A DNA stretch of 26,673 nucleotides from Saccoglossus kowalevskii (Eukaryota; Hemichordata; Enteropneusta; Harrimaniidae), in the NCBI RefSeq assembly GCF_000003605.2, contig NW_003145287.1:35380-62052 (forward strand). The letters are read 5' to 3'. Position numbers and translations under genes: made by a program. Under the pieces are notes generated by a model. It was not told where the DNA came from, made no database searches, and saw only the letters and a list, made by a program, of their open reading frames with translations. Shown here piece by piece: positions 10,856-20,142 of the stretch (its first letter is position 1; each line of letters opens with the position of its first letter).

Positions 10856-11697
10856 CAAAACATGGTGTTTTTGTGAATATAAAGTTCCTGATGATGTGCA
10901 GAAAACAAATCTGTGGTTGAAAAAAGATTTAATGGATCAACTGTTGAAAGTATATACTAAACCTGGTGGTACTGTATTATGTGTTAATGTAGGAAATGGT
11001 ATGTTTCTTCACATTAACCTGATAGAAGTGTCTTCACTAACTAAATAGCAAAAATATTATAAACTATGATTAATAATTAATTCACTACATTAAGCCATAC
11101 TTACCTCACACCTTATTAGTAAAAAGATATCCATTGAAAATTTTGAGCATTACTCGATTCATGCCCAATTACATTTCATTTGAATCACAATTCAAAACAG
11201 ACTAACAGTGGGTAGATGTAGTTTGTATAGAACCCATTCTAACAATTTCAGGTATCAATGAGAGCATACTTTAATATAGTTTATCATTGTAATAACAGCT
11301 TAATCTTTTTTTTTATATTTCAGTGAGTGCAGTAAAATCATGCATAGAACACTATACCAATTGTATTTATTTGATGGAAGAAACCACTAACACACTTGAA
11401 TGTGCTAAAATGTATGAAATCCTGGATATTTATACCAAAAGCAGTGATGAGCCAGAAGACAGTGTGACAGAGCCTGAAGCCAGTGTGACAGAGCCTGAAG
11501 CCAGTGTGACAGAGACAGAAGCCAGTGTGACAGAACCAGAAGCCAGTGTGACAGAGACAGAAGCCAGTGTGACAGAGACAGAAGCCAGTGTGACAGAGAC
11601 AGAAGCCAGTGTGATAGAATCTAACAAAACAGTGAAAGAAGAAAAAAATGAAATATACAATTTCTATGATGACAGCGATGATCTATTCAACCAATAA
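10856..11697 (+). CDS. methylase-like C-terminal domain with acidic repeat tail (two exons, 5' end missing)
   Basis: Exon a is 10856-10998 (acceptor tttttttacag, donor GTATGT). Exon b is 11324-11697 (acceptor tatatttcag, stop TAA). They join in phase 1 and give about 171 residues. The pattern KKDLMDQLLKVYTKPGGTVL, then a hydrophobic strand, a helix, NCIYLME and an Ala-Lys-Met helix, matches the last third of beta-class N4-cytosine/N6-adenine DNA methyltransferases, which have LxxxLIxxYTxPGDxVLDPFxGSGTT then GRxxIGIE. The SAM-binding DPFxGSG is replaced by CVNVGN, so activity is doubtful. The catalytic (D/S)PP(Y/W) motif would lie in unseen upstream exons. The tail is eight 7-residue E-P/T-E-A-S-V-T repeats and an acidic C-terminus (DDSDDLFNQ). 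AATAAA at 12167 is a plausible polyadenylation signal. Confidence 0.6.
11449..11616 (+). repeat. 21-bp in-frame coding repeat, 8 copies
   Basis: Eight tandem copies of a 21-bp unit (gagcctgaagccagtgtgac plus a) encode E-P/T-E-A-S-V-T. The first unit has D for A and the last ends in I. Pro/Thr alternation is a CCT or CCA versus ACA change, so units have been shuffled by unequal exchange while the reading frame was kept. Confidence 0.92.
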
Positions 11698-11784
11698 GGA
11701 CTAGATGAATCTATGAATAATAGACTAGTGAATCGGTCTTAAATGCTGTAGGTGGGCCTTATAGTTATTATAGTCATCAGTGAT

Positions 11785-11972
11785 NNNNNNNNNNNNNNNN
11801 NNNNNNNNNNNNNNNNNNNNNNNNNNNNNNNNNNNNNNNNNNNNNNNNNNNNNNNNNNNNNNNNNNNNNNNNNNNNNNNNNNNNNNNNNNNNNNNNNNNN
11901 NNNNNNNNNNNNNNNNNNNNNNNNNNNNNNNNNNNNNNNNNNNNNNNNNNNNNNNNNNNNNNNNNNNNNNNN
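11785..11972. other. assembly gap (188 N)
   Basis: A run of undetermined bases inside the element. Open frames that cross it are meaningless. The true length of the interval is unknown unless the gap was sized by read pairs. Confidence 0.99.
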
Positions 11973-12166
11973 TGACCAATATTCACTTTAACTTGAATAA
12001 CTCATTCCTTAAAAATGTAGGAATTGAATTCTCTTTTTTTCAGTTTAGTTTTTCAGTTTTTTTATATTCTTTTCTTCAGCTGCTTCATTTCTATAATTTT
12101 CAATATTTAAATTAGGATAATCATCAGTTTTTCTACAACACTAATTTTAAATCTGTTATATGTTTC

Positions 12167-12172
12167 AATAAA
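12167..12172 (+). terminator. polyadenylation signal AATAAA
   Basis: AATAAA followed by a T-rich stretch, about 470 bases past the stop of the methylase-like gene (including the gap). Position and context fit the 3' end of that transcript. Confidence 0.5.
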
Positions 12173-12632
12173 AGTTTAATTTTTGTACAAGAAAAATTCT
12201 AATAAATGTAGTTACGTTATTTTATTGGTGTATAAACAGTCATATTATGTATAAATATACAAGTTTTATTTTAAACACAGTCTCCCGGGGATAGAATAAA
12301 CATAGTTTACATCGTGATTTAGAGAGGCCGTAATGCATACAACCACTTTCGATCGTAAATATACTCTCAACGCGACAAAGGGATTCCCTTCATCTTTATA
12401 AATATTTATATATTCAATGGTAGTTGAATCAAACTGGCAGCCAGTCAATAAATGATAACATAACAACTTGAAGCCCAATGACGTCATTTAAAAACATAAA
12501 ATTTATAAAGATAAAATAATGAGAGTAATGAAATCAAACTATAAAGATAAATAAGATGTTCATGTTGACATTCTGTTGTGTATACTGTGACATGTGCCAA
12601 TGATATATATTAAACATTCAAAACACGAACAA

Positions 12633-13036
12633 TCTCACCGTCTAGCTGGTCCGCCCAGTGCCACTGTGGAGATAATATTATCTCACTGACTCGCTGGTCC
12701 GCCCAGTGGATATAATATCGACTCACTGGTCTACCCAAATAGTGTTATCTCTCTCTGACCCAGTCATTCCCACAGGCGCCTGTGGTCATTCCCATGAATA
12801 TTGTTTGATAAAAAACGGTAAAAAAATACTGTTTGTGAAGCCCACCGCTTGTCTTTTCACGCCATTCTCCAAATTTCGCCATAGGTGGCGTCTTGTTTTT
12901 GACTTCAGAAGGCATATCCCATGATAACACGTTTTCCTGCTGTATTATCATAACAATACTACATTATCACACATTTCGTGCATAAATGAAATAAACATGG
13001 ACAAAATAATTCCATTTTGAAATAAATAAAGTGTTT
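12633..13036 (-). repeat. right terminal inverted repeat
   Basis: Reverse complement of the left arm. It carries only about two of the 48-bp units (12633-12730) against about six on the left. It has one small extra segment around 12763-12794 absent from the left arm, and scattered base differences elsewhere. The outer end is ...AAAGTGTT followed by TAAA. Confidence 0.8.
12763..12794. repeat. short duplication creating a palindrome in the right arm
   Basis: gtcattccca occurs twice, at 12763-12772 and 12785-12794. The junction between the copies forms the perfect 16-bp palindrome ccacaggcgcctgtgg (12770-12785). The left arm has a single gtcattccca here, so this is a later, right-arm-specific insertion. 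Confidence 0.8.
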
Positions 13037-13299
13037 AAAGCATGGTTGTCATTCCATGTTAGAAACATTCAGAATAAAAAAAGAAGATACATTAGTATAA
13101 AAAAAACTAAACTAAACAAAACTCCAACAACATGAAGGCTTTTCCAACTGATATTTGTCACTGTCACTGTACTCAACCTGGCATATATCGAAATATGAAC
13201 ATTGTCCATAATTTTGTGTCATTTTATCATTTCTAAGCTTTCCTGGCAACCGACTGCACAATGATAAATACTAGTATGCTTGTGAGTATTTGCCGTGGA

Positions 13300-13332
13300 G
13301 CGCCACCTCAGTGGTCTGCTGTATGGTGGCGC
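13300..13332. promoter_or_regulatory. inverted repeat upstream of the kelch-like start
   Basis: gcgccacc at 13300-13307 and ggtggcgc at 13325-13332 are exact reverse complements 17 bases apart. They lie 36-68 bases before the chosen ATG, so they fall in the promoter or 5' UTR. A dimeric factor site or an RNA hairpin are both possible. Confidence 0.35.
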
Positions 13333-13337
13333 TATTT

Positions 13338-13345
13338 TTTCCCGC
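13338..13345 (+). promoter_or_regulatory. E2F-like site
   Basis: TTTCCCGC matches the TTTSSCGC E2F consensus, 23 bases before the kelch-like ATG. An 8-base match is weak evidence, but the placement in a locally GC-richer patch is suggestive. Confidence 0.3.
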
Positions 13346-13367
13346 TTTGACCTTTTATCCACTTAAA

Positions 13368-15137
13368 ATGGCGGAAGAGTTGTTTCGTTGGGATGCACAC
13401 GGAAATAAAAAGAGAATGCCGTGGAGTGTTAAAGTTCTGTCACGTCTCAATGAACAGAGAGACAAAACTATGTTCTGTGACATGATTGTAACCGTTGATG
13501 GGCATGAATTCAACGCACACAAATGCATGCTGGCTGCTTGTAGTCCTTACTTCGAGTCACTTTTCCGTAGCAACTTAATGGAAGCCCGGACGGGTAAAGT
13601 TGACCTTCAATGTACTTCGGTTGAAGGGATGCAGTCCATTTTGAATTACATGTATACTGGTGAGATAGAACTTAGCATGGATACCGTGGAAGACATTATT
13701 AGCGGCGCAGACCATCTGTTATTGACAAGACTGAAGCGAATTTGTGAGAAATTCATCGTGCAAGGTACTGCATCCAGTTATCGTTGTTTGCGGGCCTTGC
13801 AGTTAGTAGAGGCATACAACCTTGAAAAATGGGTGAGTAACATGGCGAATATGGTCTTAGCCAGGCGATTTTCCGAGGTACTACAAGACAAACAGTGTCA
13901 GCCACTTATAATGGAGCTTTCTGCTGACAGATTGTGTGATGTATTGTCACATGATAAGATGACGGTCAAAAAAGAAGAGGATTTGTTTGAATTTATTGTG
14001 AAATGGACGAATCATGCACCCACAGAGCGAGCACAACAGTTTACTAAATTGCTGAGTAAATTACATCTCATTGATGTCGATAAAAGTTATCTGATTGACT
14101 GCATACAGGAAGAGCCTCTAGTTCAGCAAAGTATGGAATCTAGAAAGTACTTTACAGAAGCTCTTCGATACCATTTGTTGCCAAACAGAGTAGATGTCAA
14201 GGGAAAATTAAAGCCACAGTTAAAGCCTCGCACAACCAGATTGATGGATATAATTATTTGTGTTGATAAACTTGGTGGTTGTTTATATAGTTATGTACTT
14301 GAGGAAAATGAATGGATGTCCTGTGGTACAAGTTCAAGAACAGAACAGACACCCTGTTATGCTGGTGTAAAATTAGGAAATCTGCTCTTGTGTGCTAAGC
14401 AGAGAAGAACTTGCGGAGGGGAAAAAAATATGTATGATCCTTTGAGTAATAGTTTTATAGATGGTGCTGGCACAAAACACGAGTATGGACAAGGCTCTGC
14501 AGTTGTGTCTAATGGTAAGATATACACATTTGGGGGTGGTCCACATTGTCAATCAGTGGAAATGTTTGACCCTGATAATAACGGCTGGATAGAGAAACCA
14601 TCGATTCCTAGAGAACCAGGTTATATTCTACACACGGCTGCCACTAAGGATGGGCATATCTACGTCATATGTTATGAAAACAATCGTTTTCTGACAGTTT
14701 GGTGTCTTGATAGAGATGATATGTGGACTTGTGTACTTGAATATCGAGGCATTGAAATAAAAGAAGTTCAACCAACATCTTGCATTCAGCCATGCATTTC
14801 AATTGAATCGTTAAACGGGATTGAAGTGGAACTACCAGGTAAACAGAAAGTCGTCATCTCAAATGACCCTAACCATGAGGTATGCATCAAAGATTCCACA
14901 ATGCCGCAAATTCCTTTTCCGAGAATTAATGCTGGTATATGCAATGTAAATGGGGACATCTACGTCTGTGGTGGTCTTGCAAAGAGAGAACACTACACCA
15001 AGTTTGGTGACACTAACTCTGTGTGTATGTTTAATTCCTCCAAACAGATATGGAAGAATTTACCCAGCATGCCAAGGAGAGCAGAGATTGTAGGGTGTGC
15101 CTTGTTTCAGTCACCGCATGAAGTTTACTCTCCTTGA
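13368..15137 (+). CDS. kelch-like protein (BTB-BACK-kelch), putative CUL3 adaptor
   Basis: Intronless frame of 589 residues from the ATG at 13368 (context aaaATGG, A at -3). The frame remains open upstream to a TTG at 13290, and an ATG at 13323 has a poor context; the upstream residues are hydrophobic and unlike the family, so I place the start at 13368. The BTB domain is about residues 25-130 (FCDMIVTVDGHEFNAHKCML, then YFESLF, then ILNYMYTGEI). The BACK/3-box region is about 135-265. Kelch beta-propeller repeats run from about 293 to 580, with recognisable GKIYTFGG near 383 and GDIYVCGG near 529; central blades are degenerate. The usual length is 570-620 residues. Such proteins dimerise through BTB, bind cullin-3 and present substrates to the ubiquitin ligase, with the propeller giving specificity. 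The exact orthologue is not assignable. The single-exon structure is unusual but known in this family. Confidence 0.93.
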   Translation: MAEELFRWDAHGNKKRMPWSVKVLSRLNEQRDKTMFCDMIVTVDGHEFNAHKCMLAACSPYFESLFRSNLMEARTGKVDLQCTSVEGMQSILNYMYTGEIELSMDTVEDIISGADHLLLTRLKRICEKFIVQGTASSYRCLRALQLVEAYNLEKWVSNMANMVLARRFSEVLQDKQCQPLIMELSADRLCDVLSHDKMTVKKEEDLFEFIVKWTNHAPTERAQQFTKLLSKLHLIDVDKSYLIDCIQEEPLVQQSMESRKYFTEALRYHLLPNRVDVKGKLKPQLKPRTTRLMDIIICVDKLGGCLYSYVLEENEWMSCGTSSRTEQTPCYAGVKLGNLLLCAKQRRTCGGEKNMYDPLSNSFIDGAGTKHEYGQGSAVVSNGKIYTFGGGPHCQSVEMFDPDNNGWIEKPSIPREPGYILHTAATKDGHIYVICYENNRFLTVWCLDRDDMWTCVLEYRGIEIKEVQPTSCIQPCISIESLNGIEVELPGKQKVVISNDPNHEVCIKDSTMPQIPFPRINAGICNVNGDIYVCGGLAKREHYTKFGDTNSVCMFNSSKQIWKNLPSMPRRAEIVGCALFQSPHEVYSP

Positions 15138-15515
15138 TTTAGCAAATTGATTTTAAAAAGAGGTTGTCCCTATTGTTGTCGTATCTTATTCTATCAACTC
15201 TGAAAATTTGTGATTTTTTTAGATTTGGCAAGCAGTGCTGTGCATCATGTCTAAATCAATACGGAGAAGAAACATTGTCTTGTTGCCATAATCATGCATT
15301 ACATAAAGTATACATACAATATCTTGTGTATAATTAGGTAGTCACTACTAGAGCATGTGAATGAAATAGTTCTTAAAGTATTGATTAACACTGTCTTATC
15401 AGTGTTTATTTGCTGCCATAGTAACATCTGTCGGTAGATTTCATATGCATACTCTGAAGTTTCACCTGTTTGTATTTTAACATTTTCTGCATTCAAGGTA
15501 CATCTCAAATAGAGA
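15138..15515 (+). other. 3' UTR/flank of the kelch-like gene
   Basis: No further coding sequence. No AATAAA is evident close to the stop; an aaataaaa occurs only within the small foldback element that follows, near 15586. Confidence 0.45.
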
Positions 15516-15681
15516 TACAGTAGAATACTTTATTTTCGCTTTAATGGAATTAATTTTATCTATTTTCGCTGAAGAAATGATTCAGTGAAAATAAAATATA
15601 CCTTTTTTCCTATATTTTACATTCAACTTGTCAATTATCAGTGAAAATTAATTCCAGCTAAATTAAAGTATTTTACAGTAC
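15516..15681. mobile_element. MITE-like foldback element
   Basis: The left end tacagtagaatactttattt, followed by tcgc and then ggaattaatttt, is mirrored by the right end ggaattaattttcactg... read on the opposite strand, beginning tactgtaaaatacttta. The terminal 17 bases match at 15 positions, and the ggaattaatttt block is repeated inverted further in. Length is about 165 bp with no coding capacity. Confidence 0.65.
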
Positions 15682-17150
15682 ATAAATATACTGTTTTATA
15701 ACAGAATGTCAAATAATATATTAAAGCTAATACAGTATCTGAGAACCAGAAGATACAAAATATGAAGAAGTGCTTATTAGCGCAATATGTTTATTTATGT
15801 ATACAAATTGTAGCAACCCAGTGCTGTCATCTTTTATCTGAAAGCTAATTATGTTTTCTGACAAGGTGTTAGCAAAATTAGAACTTGTTTCATAATGGGG
15901 TGGTTATTTAGTTTTTAGAGCTAACTGTTCCATAATTTTGTTTTTCTTTTAAGAGCTGTTTTATAATTTCGTTTTTTTTTACTTTTTAGAGTTAACTGTT
16001 TCATATATACATATTAGTATTAAGTTTCATAATGGAGTGGGGTGTTTATGTAAGTAGTACAACCAATATTTACTGTGTTCACATCTGTTTTGTGCTTTAC
16101 ACTGAAGTAAATTACCTCAGTATATGGTTGCTAAAAAAGAACCACGCTTGTAGCATAAGAGAAAAACTGGTGTGAATACATTACATAAAGGAGTTTAAAC
16201 CTCGCTTGAAGCTGGATATCAGCATAGGTGAAACTGTTATGTAATAATTGTCATAAATGGGCTTAAATATGGAGGAGATGACCCCCAGCGACCATTCACA
16301 ACAGGTGATATACGCATTAGCATCTCAAAATGAATTTGAGTGTTACAGTCAACCGTAACTTTATTTAAGTTATTTTAAAGCAGGTGAGCTAGCATTGTTC
16401 GGCAAATTTTAGGCAGCTTAGATTGTTATTTTGACCTGTATACATTGTTAAACTCGAAATATACCGATTGGTTCTAAAATAGAATTGAAACAACATTAGC
16501 TCCATGTTCTAAAAAATTGATGTTACCGGGTACATTTGTAACTGTAATATTGTTAACTATTATTGCTCGATATATTGAAAAAATACACACAAGACAGAAA
16601 CGTGTGTACTCAAACCATGCCTCCCATACCATTTGACTCTGTTATCGCTGCGATAGTGTTATTGTTGGGAGTCAGGACCTATAACCCCGACTATGTGAAG
16701 AATTAGGTTGGGAATAGCTATACAAATGAAGTCGTGAATATTTATACTATTTCACTAATAGCAGTGTGAGCTATGTAGTGTGTATGACATATAAATTGTT
16801 ACCGTAATCATATCTTGTAGTAGTAGTTCTAAGTGTAACTGTCTTTATGGTCAGCAGGTGTCACAAGGCAAAATTTAATCACAGTTTGCCTGCTATTTGG
16901 CTGTGCCATATTTGTTCTGTTTTTTTCATAGTTATTCATAAATTTTATCTTTTTTATACATGTCTTCGATTAAAGGTATTATGGTTATTCATTATATTTA
17001 ATATCCAAAGCCTTCTGACAAATGTGTATTTCTATAAATATTCTATATAATAAAATTACAATCTTTTAAAACTGTTATTGTTAGATGTGTATGTTTTTCA
17101 CCGATCTCTTTCACCATTGTAGGTGCAATGTGACAGACATGCTCTGTGCG
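15682..17150. other. intergenic, no gene recognised
   Basis: AT-rich and poly-T-bearing sequence with short open frames only. No splice-supported exon, RNA gene or clear repeat seen. Confidence 0.5.
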
Positions 17151-17540
17151 ACATAATCTACCGTAATTAGTCCCCGTTCGAATGCAGTCTGAAAATGGTA
17201 ACCTCTGTGCGGCACCTGTTCAAAATTGTCAAGAACCAATCACAAGACTGGTTACGAACGAGTTGAGCTAGGCTAACCGAATCGTAATTGCGGTGTGGCT
17301 CGTAACATAATCTACCGTAATTAGTCCCCGTTCGAATGCAGTCTGAAAATGGTAACCTCTGTGCGGCACCTGTTCAAAATTTTCAAGAACCAATCACAAG
17401 ACTGGTTACGAACGAGTTGAGCTAGGCTAACCGAATCGTAATCTCTGTGGCTCGTAACCAGTCTTATGATTGGTTGTTGACACATTCTGAACAGGCCACG
17501 CCTCCAACTGTGCCGTGCGTTCGGGCCAACCGTTAATTAA
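17151..17540. mobile_element. foldback element with internal 154-bp tandem duplication
   Basis: 17151-17304 and 17305-17457 are near-identical direct copies, both starting acataatctaccgtaattag. The following arm, 17451-17540, is a diverged reverse complement of part of the same unit (ctcgtaaccagtcttatgat versus atcacaagactggttacgaa on the other strand). The whole fits a MITE with inverted ends whose left part has been duplicated. A gttcgaatgc segment resembles a pol III B box, but I find no matching A box. Confidence 0.7.
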
Positions 17541-18639
17541 TGGAGTCAATTTGATTTATTCTGCATATATAGGTAAAATATAGGTAAGGCTTTGGCGAAA
17601 TTTGAAAGAGCAACTAATATTCTTCAACCTGGTATTTTTTATAGATTTTATTTTTCATTCTGTTTCTGTTTTTTCCAGTTTAAAAAATATGAGCTCGCTG
17701 GAGCCTAAATCCCGTGTCTATTTCTTGCACTAGACCCCCCACTAGGGAGTGCGTACAGTTGATTATAGTTCCTGGGCTCCCTGTGGTTGTTTCTTGTAAT
17801 CTCAGCAAAGAGTAATTTTTAATTTCTGTTGCATAAACATATATGACTATAGCCACCAGGAGATGTACTGATAATCTTTCTGCGAGTTAGCAATTCCTGA
17901 CAAATTTATGGTACTATTTCTGCTGCGATCACATCAAAATTACAATGCATTAATTCCCTACAGGCGACACTCTATAATTCAACTGTCCATACAAGCTAAT
18001 AGTAAAGCCGAAAATCAGGGTTGTTGAACGAGTTCCCAATAAGTCATGTTCTCACAATTTGAAAATACCGGTAAGTAGAAAAGAATGATTTCTCTATTTT
18101 TAAAATCAAATAAAGTAAACCATACCATCACAGTAGCTAAATGTTCTAAAATCAAAGCTGAATCAACCTCTCTGATATTGACAATGATAGACAACTTGAC
18201 CAAGCTCAGCAAGTATTTCATAAAATTCCACTCACAAATTTGAAGGATTTGATATAATATTTAATAATATAATACAATTTTAATACAAGTATACCAACCC
18301 TTAGCAAAAAGTTGTTTTGAAACTCAAATGAATTTATTATTGTTCTATGTGACCATGTGCTTTCATACAAGCTACAATTGTAGTGTGAACACACCTACAG
18401 AATCAATATATTAATGGCATGGACACCATTCCTCCCATTCTGTGCAATTAACATGAAATTCTACATGACAGACTTTTAGAAAATATATAGTTATAAGATA
18501 TAAGGATTTGCACAAAATTCAGAATATATACAGATATAATCAATGATTGGTTAATTTGTTTTTTTCATTAAATAATTATTTCATTTTAAGAAAAAAAATA
18601 GCCAATGATATGCTTCTATTAACTACAATTTCTATGACA
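17541..18639. other. intergenic, no gene recognised
   Basis: AT-rich with short open frames only. A 68-codon minus-strand frame at 18015-18221 has no domain or splice support. Confidence 0.5.
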
Positions 18640-18912
18640 GAATCCAACCAATGCTGAGGCAGTTTAGATATCCATAAATGTAGTTACTTTTAGTATCCAA
18701 TCACAGCAGCTCTTACTGTTATGGTACAATCCAATCAATAGTGAGGCAGCTTAGATACTATCCAATCACAGCAGCTCTTACTGTTATGGTACAATCCAAT
18801 CAATAGTGAGGCAGCTTAGATACTATCTAATCACAGCAGCTCTTACTGTTATGGTACAATCCAATCAATAGTGAGGCAGCTTAGATACTATCCAATCACA
18901 GCAGCTCTTATC
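18640..18912. repeat. 65-bp tandem repeat, about 4 copies
   Basis: Period is exactly 65 bases, judged from gcagctctta at 18706, 18771, 18836 and 18901. A degenerate partial copy lies at the left edge. Internal copies differ at very few positions (for example tatctaatc versus tatccaatc). Each unit contains two CCAAT motifs on the + strand (atccaatca). Confidence 0.93.
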
Positions 18913-20130
18913 TTTACACCCCAACAGTCTTCCCAGTTATTTAAGAAGTTAACAGAGCATTTTAACTGGAACATGAAGTCTTGAAAATGATTGAAAAAGT
19001 AGGACTAATCATGATACAGAAATCCTGAAAATTGACAACTAAAAATATACACCTTATACAGACCAGTTAAAAGAACATGAAAAGAGGATATCATTTGCAA
19101 GCATGGTATTCTCAAACTAAAGATGTCTGTTTTCAATTTGTATTGCTCATTATCAACAATTTGTTTTCATAATTGTTTGTACAATTCATTCTCATTTATT
19201 TATTTACAATTTTACTCCCCATCACCAATAATACTTTTTTTTGTTTCTGAACTTAAATAATGTCAAAAATAGCTTATATATTGTTTTCAAAACAAGAAAA
19301 TTAACATAAACTAAAACATTTAAATTAGTCCAAAAAAAGTTTAAAAACAAAATATTTTTAGTACTGAAAAAATGACTTGTACATAATATAACAATATTAT
19401 TTTGGGATACTCAATAATGTATTCAGTTTGATAAAATTTAAGATAAATTAAATTTCATTGAAAGATTTTGCACATTATTTTCTGTAAAATTGTATTTGTT
19501 TATTTTTGGACCAAATGAACAAAACTTCTCATTGCCTTGATCAAATTATTCGAAAAAAAAATATAAGGAAAAAGTGTTTTGGTGGAAGGTGACAAGAGCT
19601 GACTTTGTTGTTCAAAAGGTTTCAGGGCGGTGGTTGGCACACAGCGCATATTCGAGTTTCATGTAAACAGTCAACTGTAATTTACACATGTTATATACTT
19701 CACTATGAGTTCTATTTGATTATCCTCTTTACTTTTTTTTTAATTTTACTTGACTATGTTCATCTGCTATAGAAAGAATAATGTCAATAAAGTTATCTTA
19801 TCTTATATCGAACAGGGCGCGGCATGACAACCGCCGTCCTTCATATAAGAATTGTTTTCTGGCGACTGTAAGAATGAGTAAATTGTGATGAAAAACAGAA
19901 AGTAAATTTTGTATGATGTACAATTTTTAAGTTTCCAGTTTAAATTTATTTTGACAAATTTACAAACTTCAATCAATCTGATATAGGTTTTGATATTCTA
20001 CAAATCATACAAAATAACAATAAACCTAAAATCAGATGTATTGCCTGAAAAATCATATATACAGATATAATATGTCCATGAATATGACAAATGAAAAAAA
20101 ATCTAACATTTTATGTAAAAATAAAAAATA
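18913..20130. other. intergenic; possible retroelement 3' tail near 19.8 kb
   Basis: No gene recognised. caataaagttatcttatctta at about 19785-19805 resembles the polyadenylation signal plus short-repeat tail of CR1/L2-type non-LTR retrotransposons, but no reverse transcriptase sequence precedes it. Confidence 0.4.
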
Positions 20131-20142
20131 ATCTAACATATT

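Larger units (their letters stand above)
11698..12632. other. 3' region of the methylase-like gene, with assembly gap
   Basis: Contains 188 unresolved bases (N at 11785-11972) and an AATAAA at 12167-12172. A 73-codon minus-strand frame at 12266-12487 opens on ATG but resembles no family I know and has no splice or context support, so I do not call it. Nothing else is visible. Confidence 0.5.
8641..13036. mobile_element. DNA-transposon-like element with long terminal inverted repeats
   Basis: The sequence 8641-9245 reappears in reverse complement at 12633-13036 with only scattered differences over about 300 unique bases, plus variable copy number of a 48-bp sub-repeat at the inner end. The outer ends match as AACACTTTAT(T/A)T..., and a 4-bp TAAA sits outside both, consistent with a target-site duplication. 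The element spans about 4.4 kb and holds a + strand methylase-like gene fragment, a - strand tudor-like fragment and an assembly gap. No DDE transposase could be identified, so it may be a non-autonomous or decayed element. High arm identity suggests a recent insertion. Confidence 0.75.

Noticed and set aside
11430-11660. Minus-strand ORF rich in TLASVSV repeats
   Set aside because: Antisense shadow of the 21-bp coding repeat; the + strand frame has splice sites and a unique domain.
12266-12487. 73-codon minus-strand ORF beginning MTSLGFKLLC
   Set aside because: ATG-opened and not strongly biased, but no family, splice or expression support inside the element; left uncalled.
17178-17190. tRNA-like B box (gttcgaatgc)
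   Set aside because: No A box at the right distance and no cloverleaf could be drawn.
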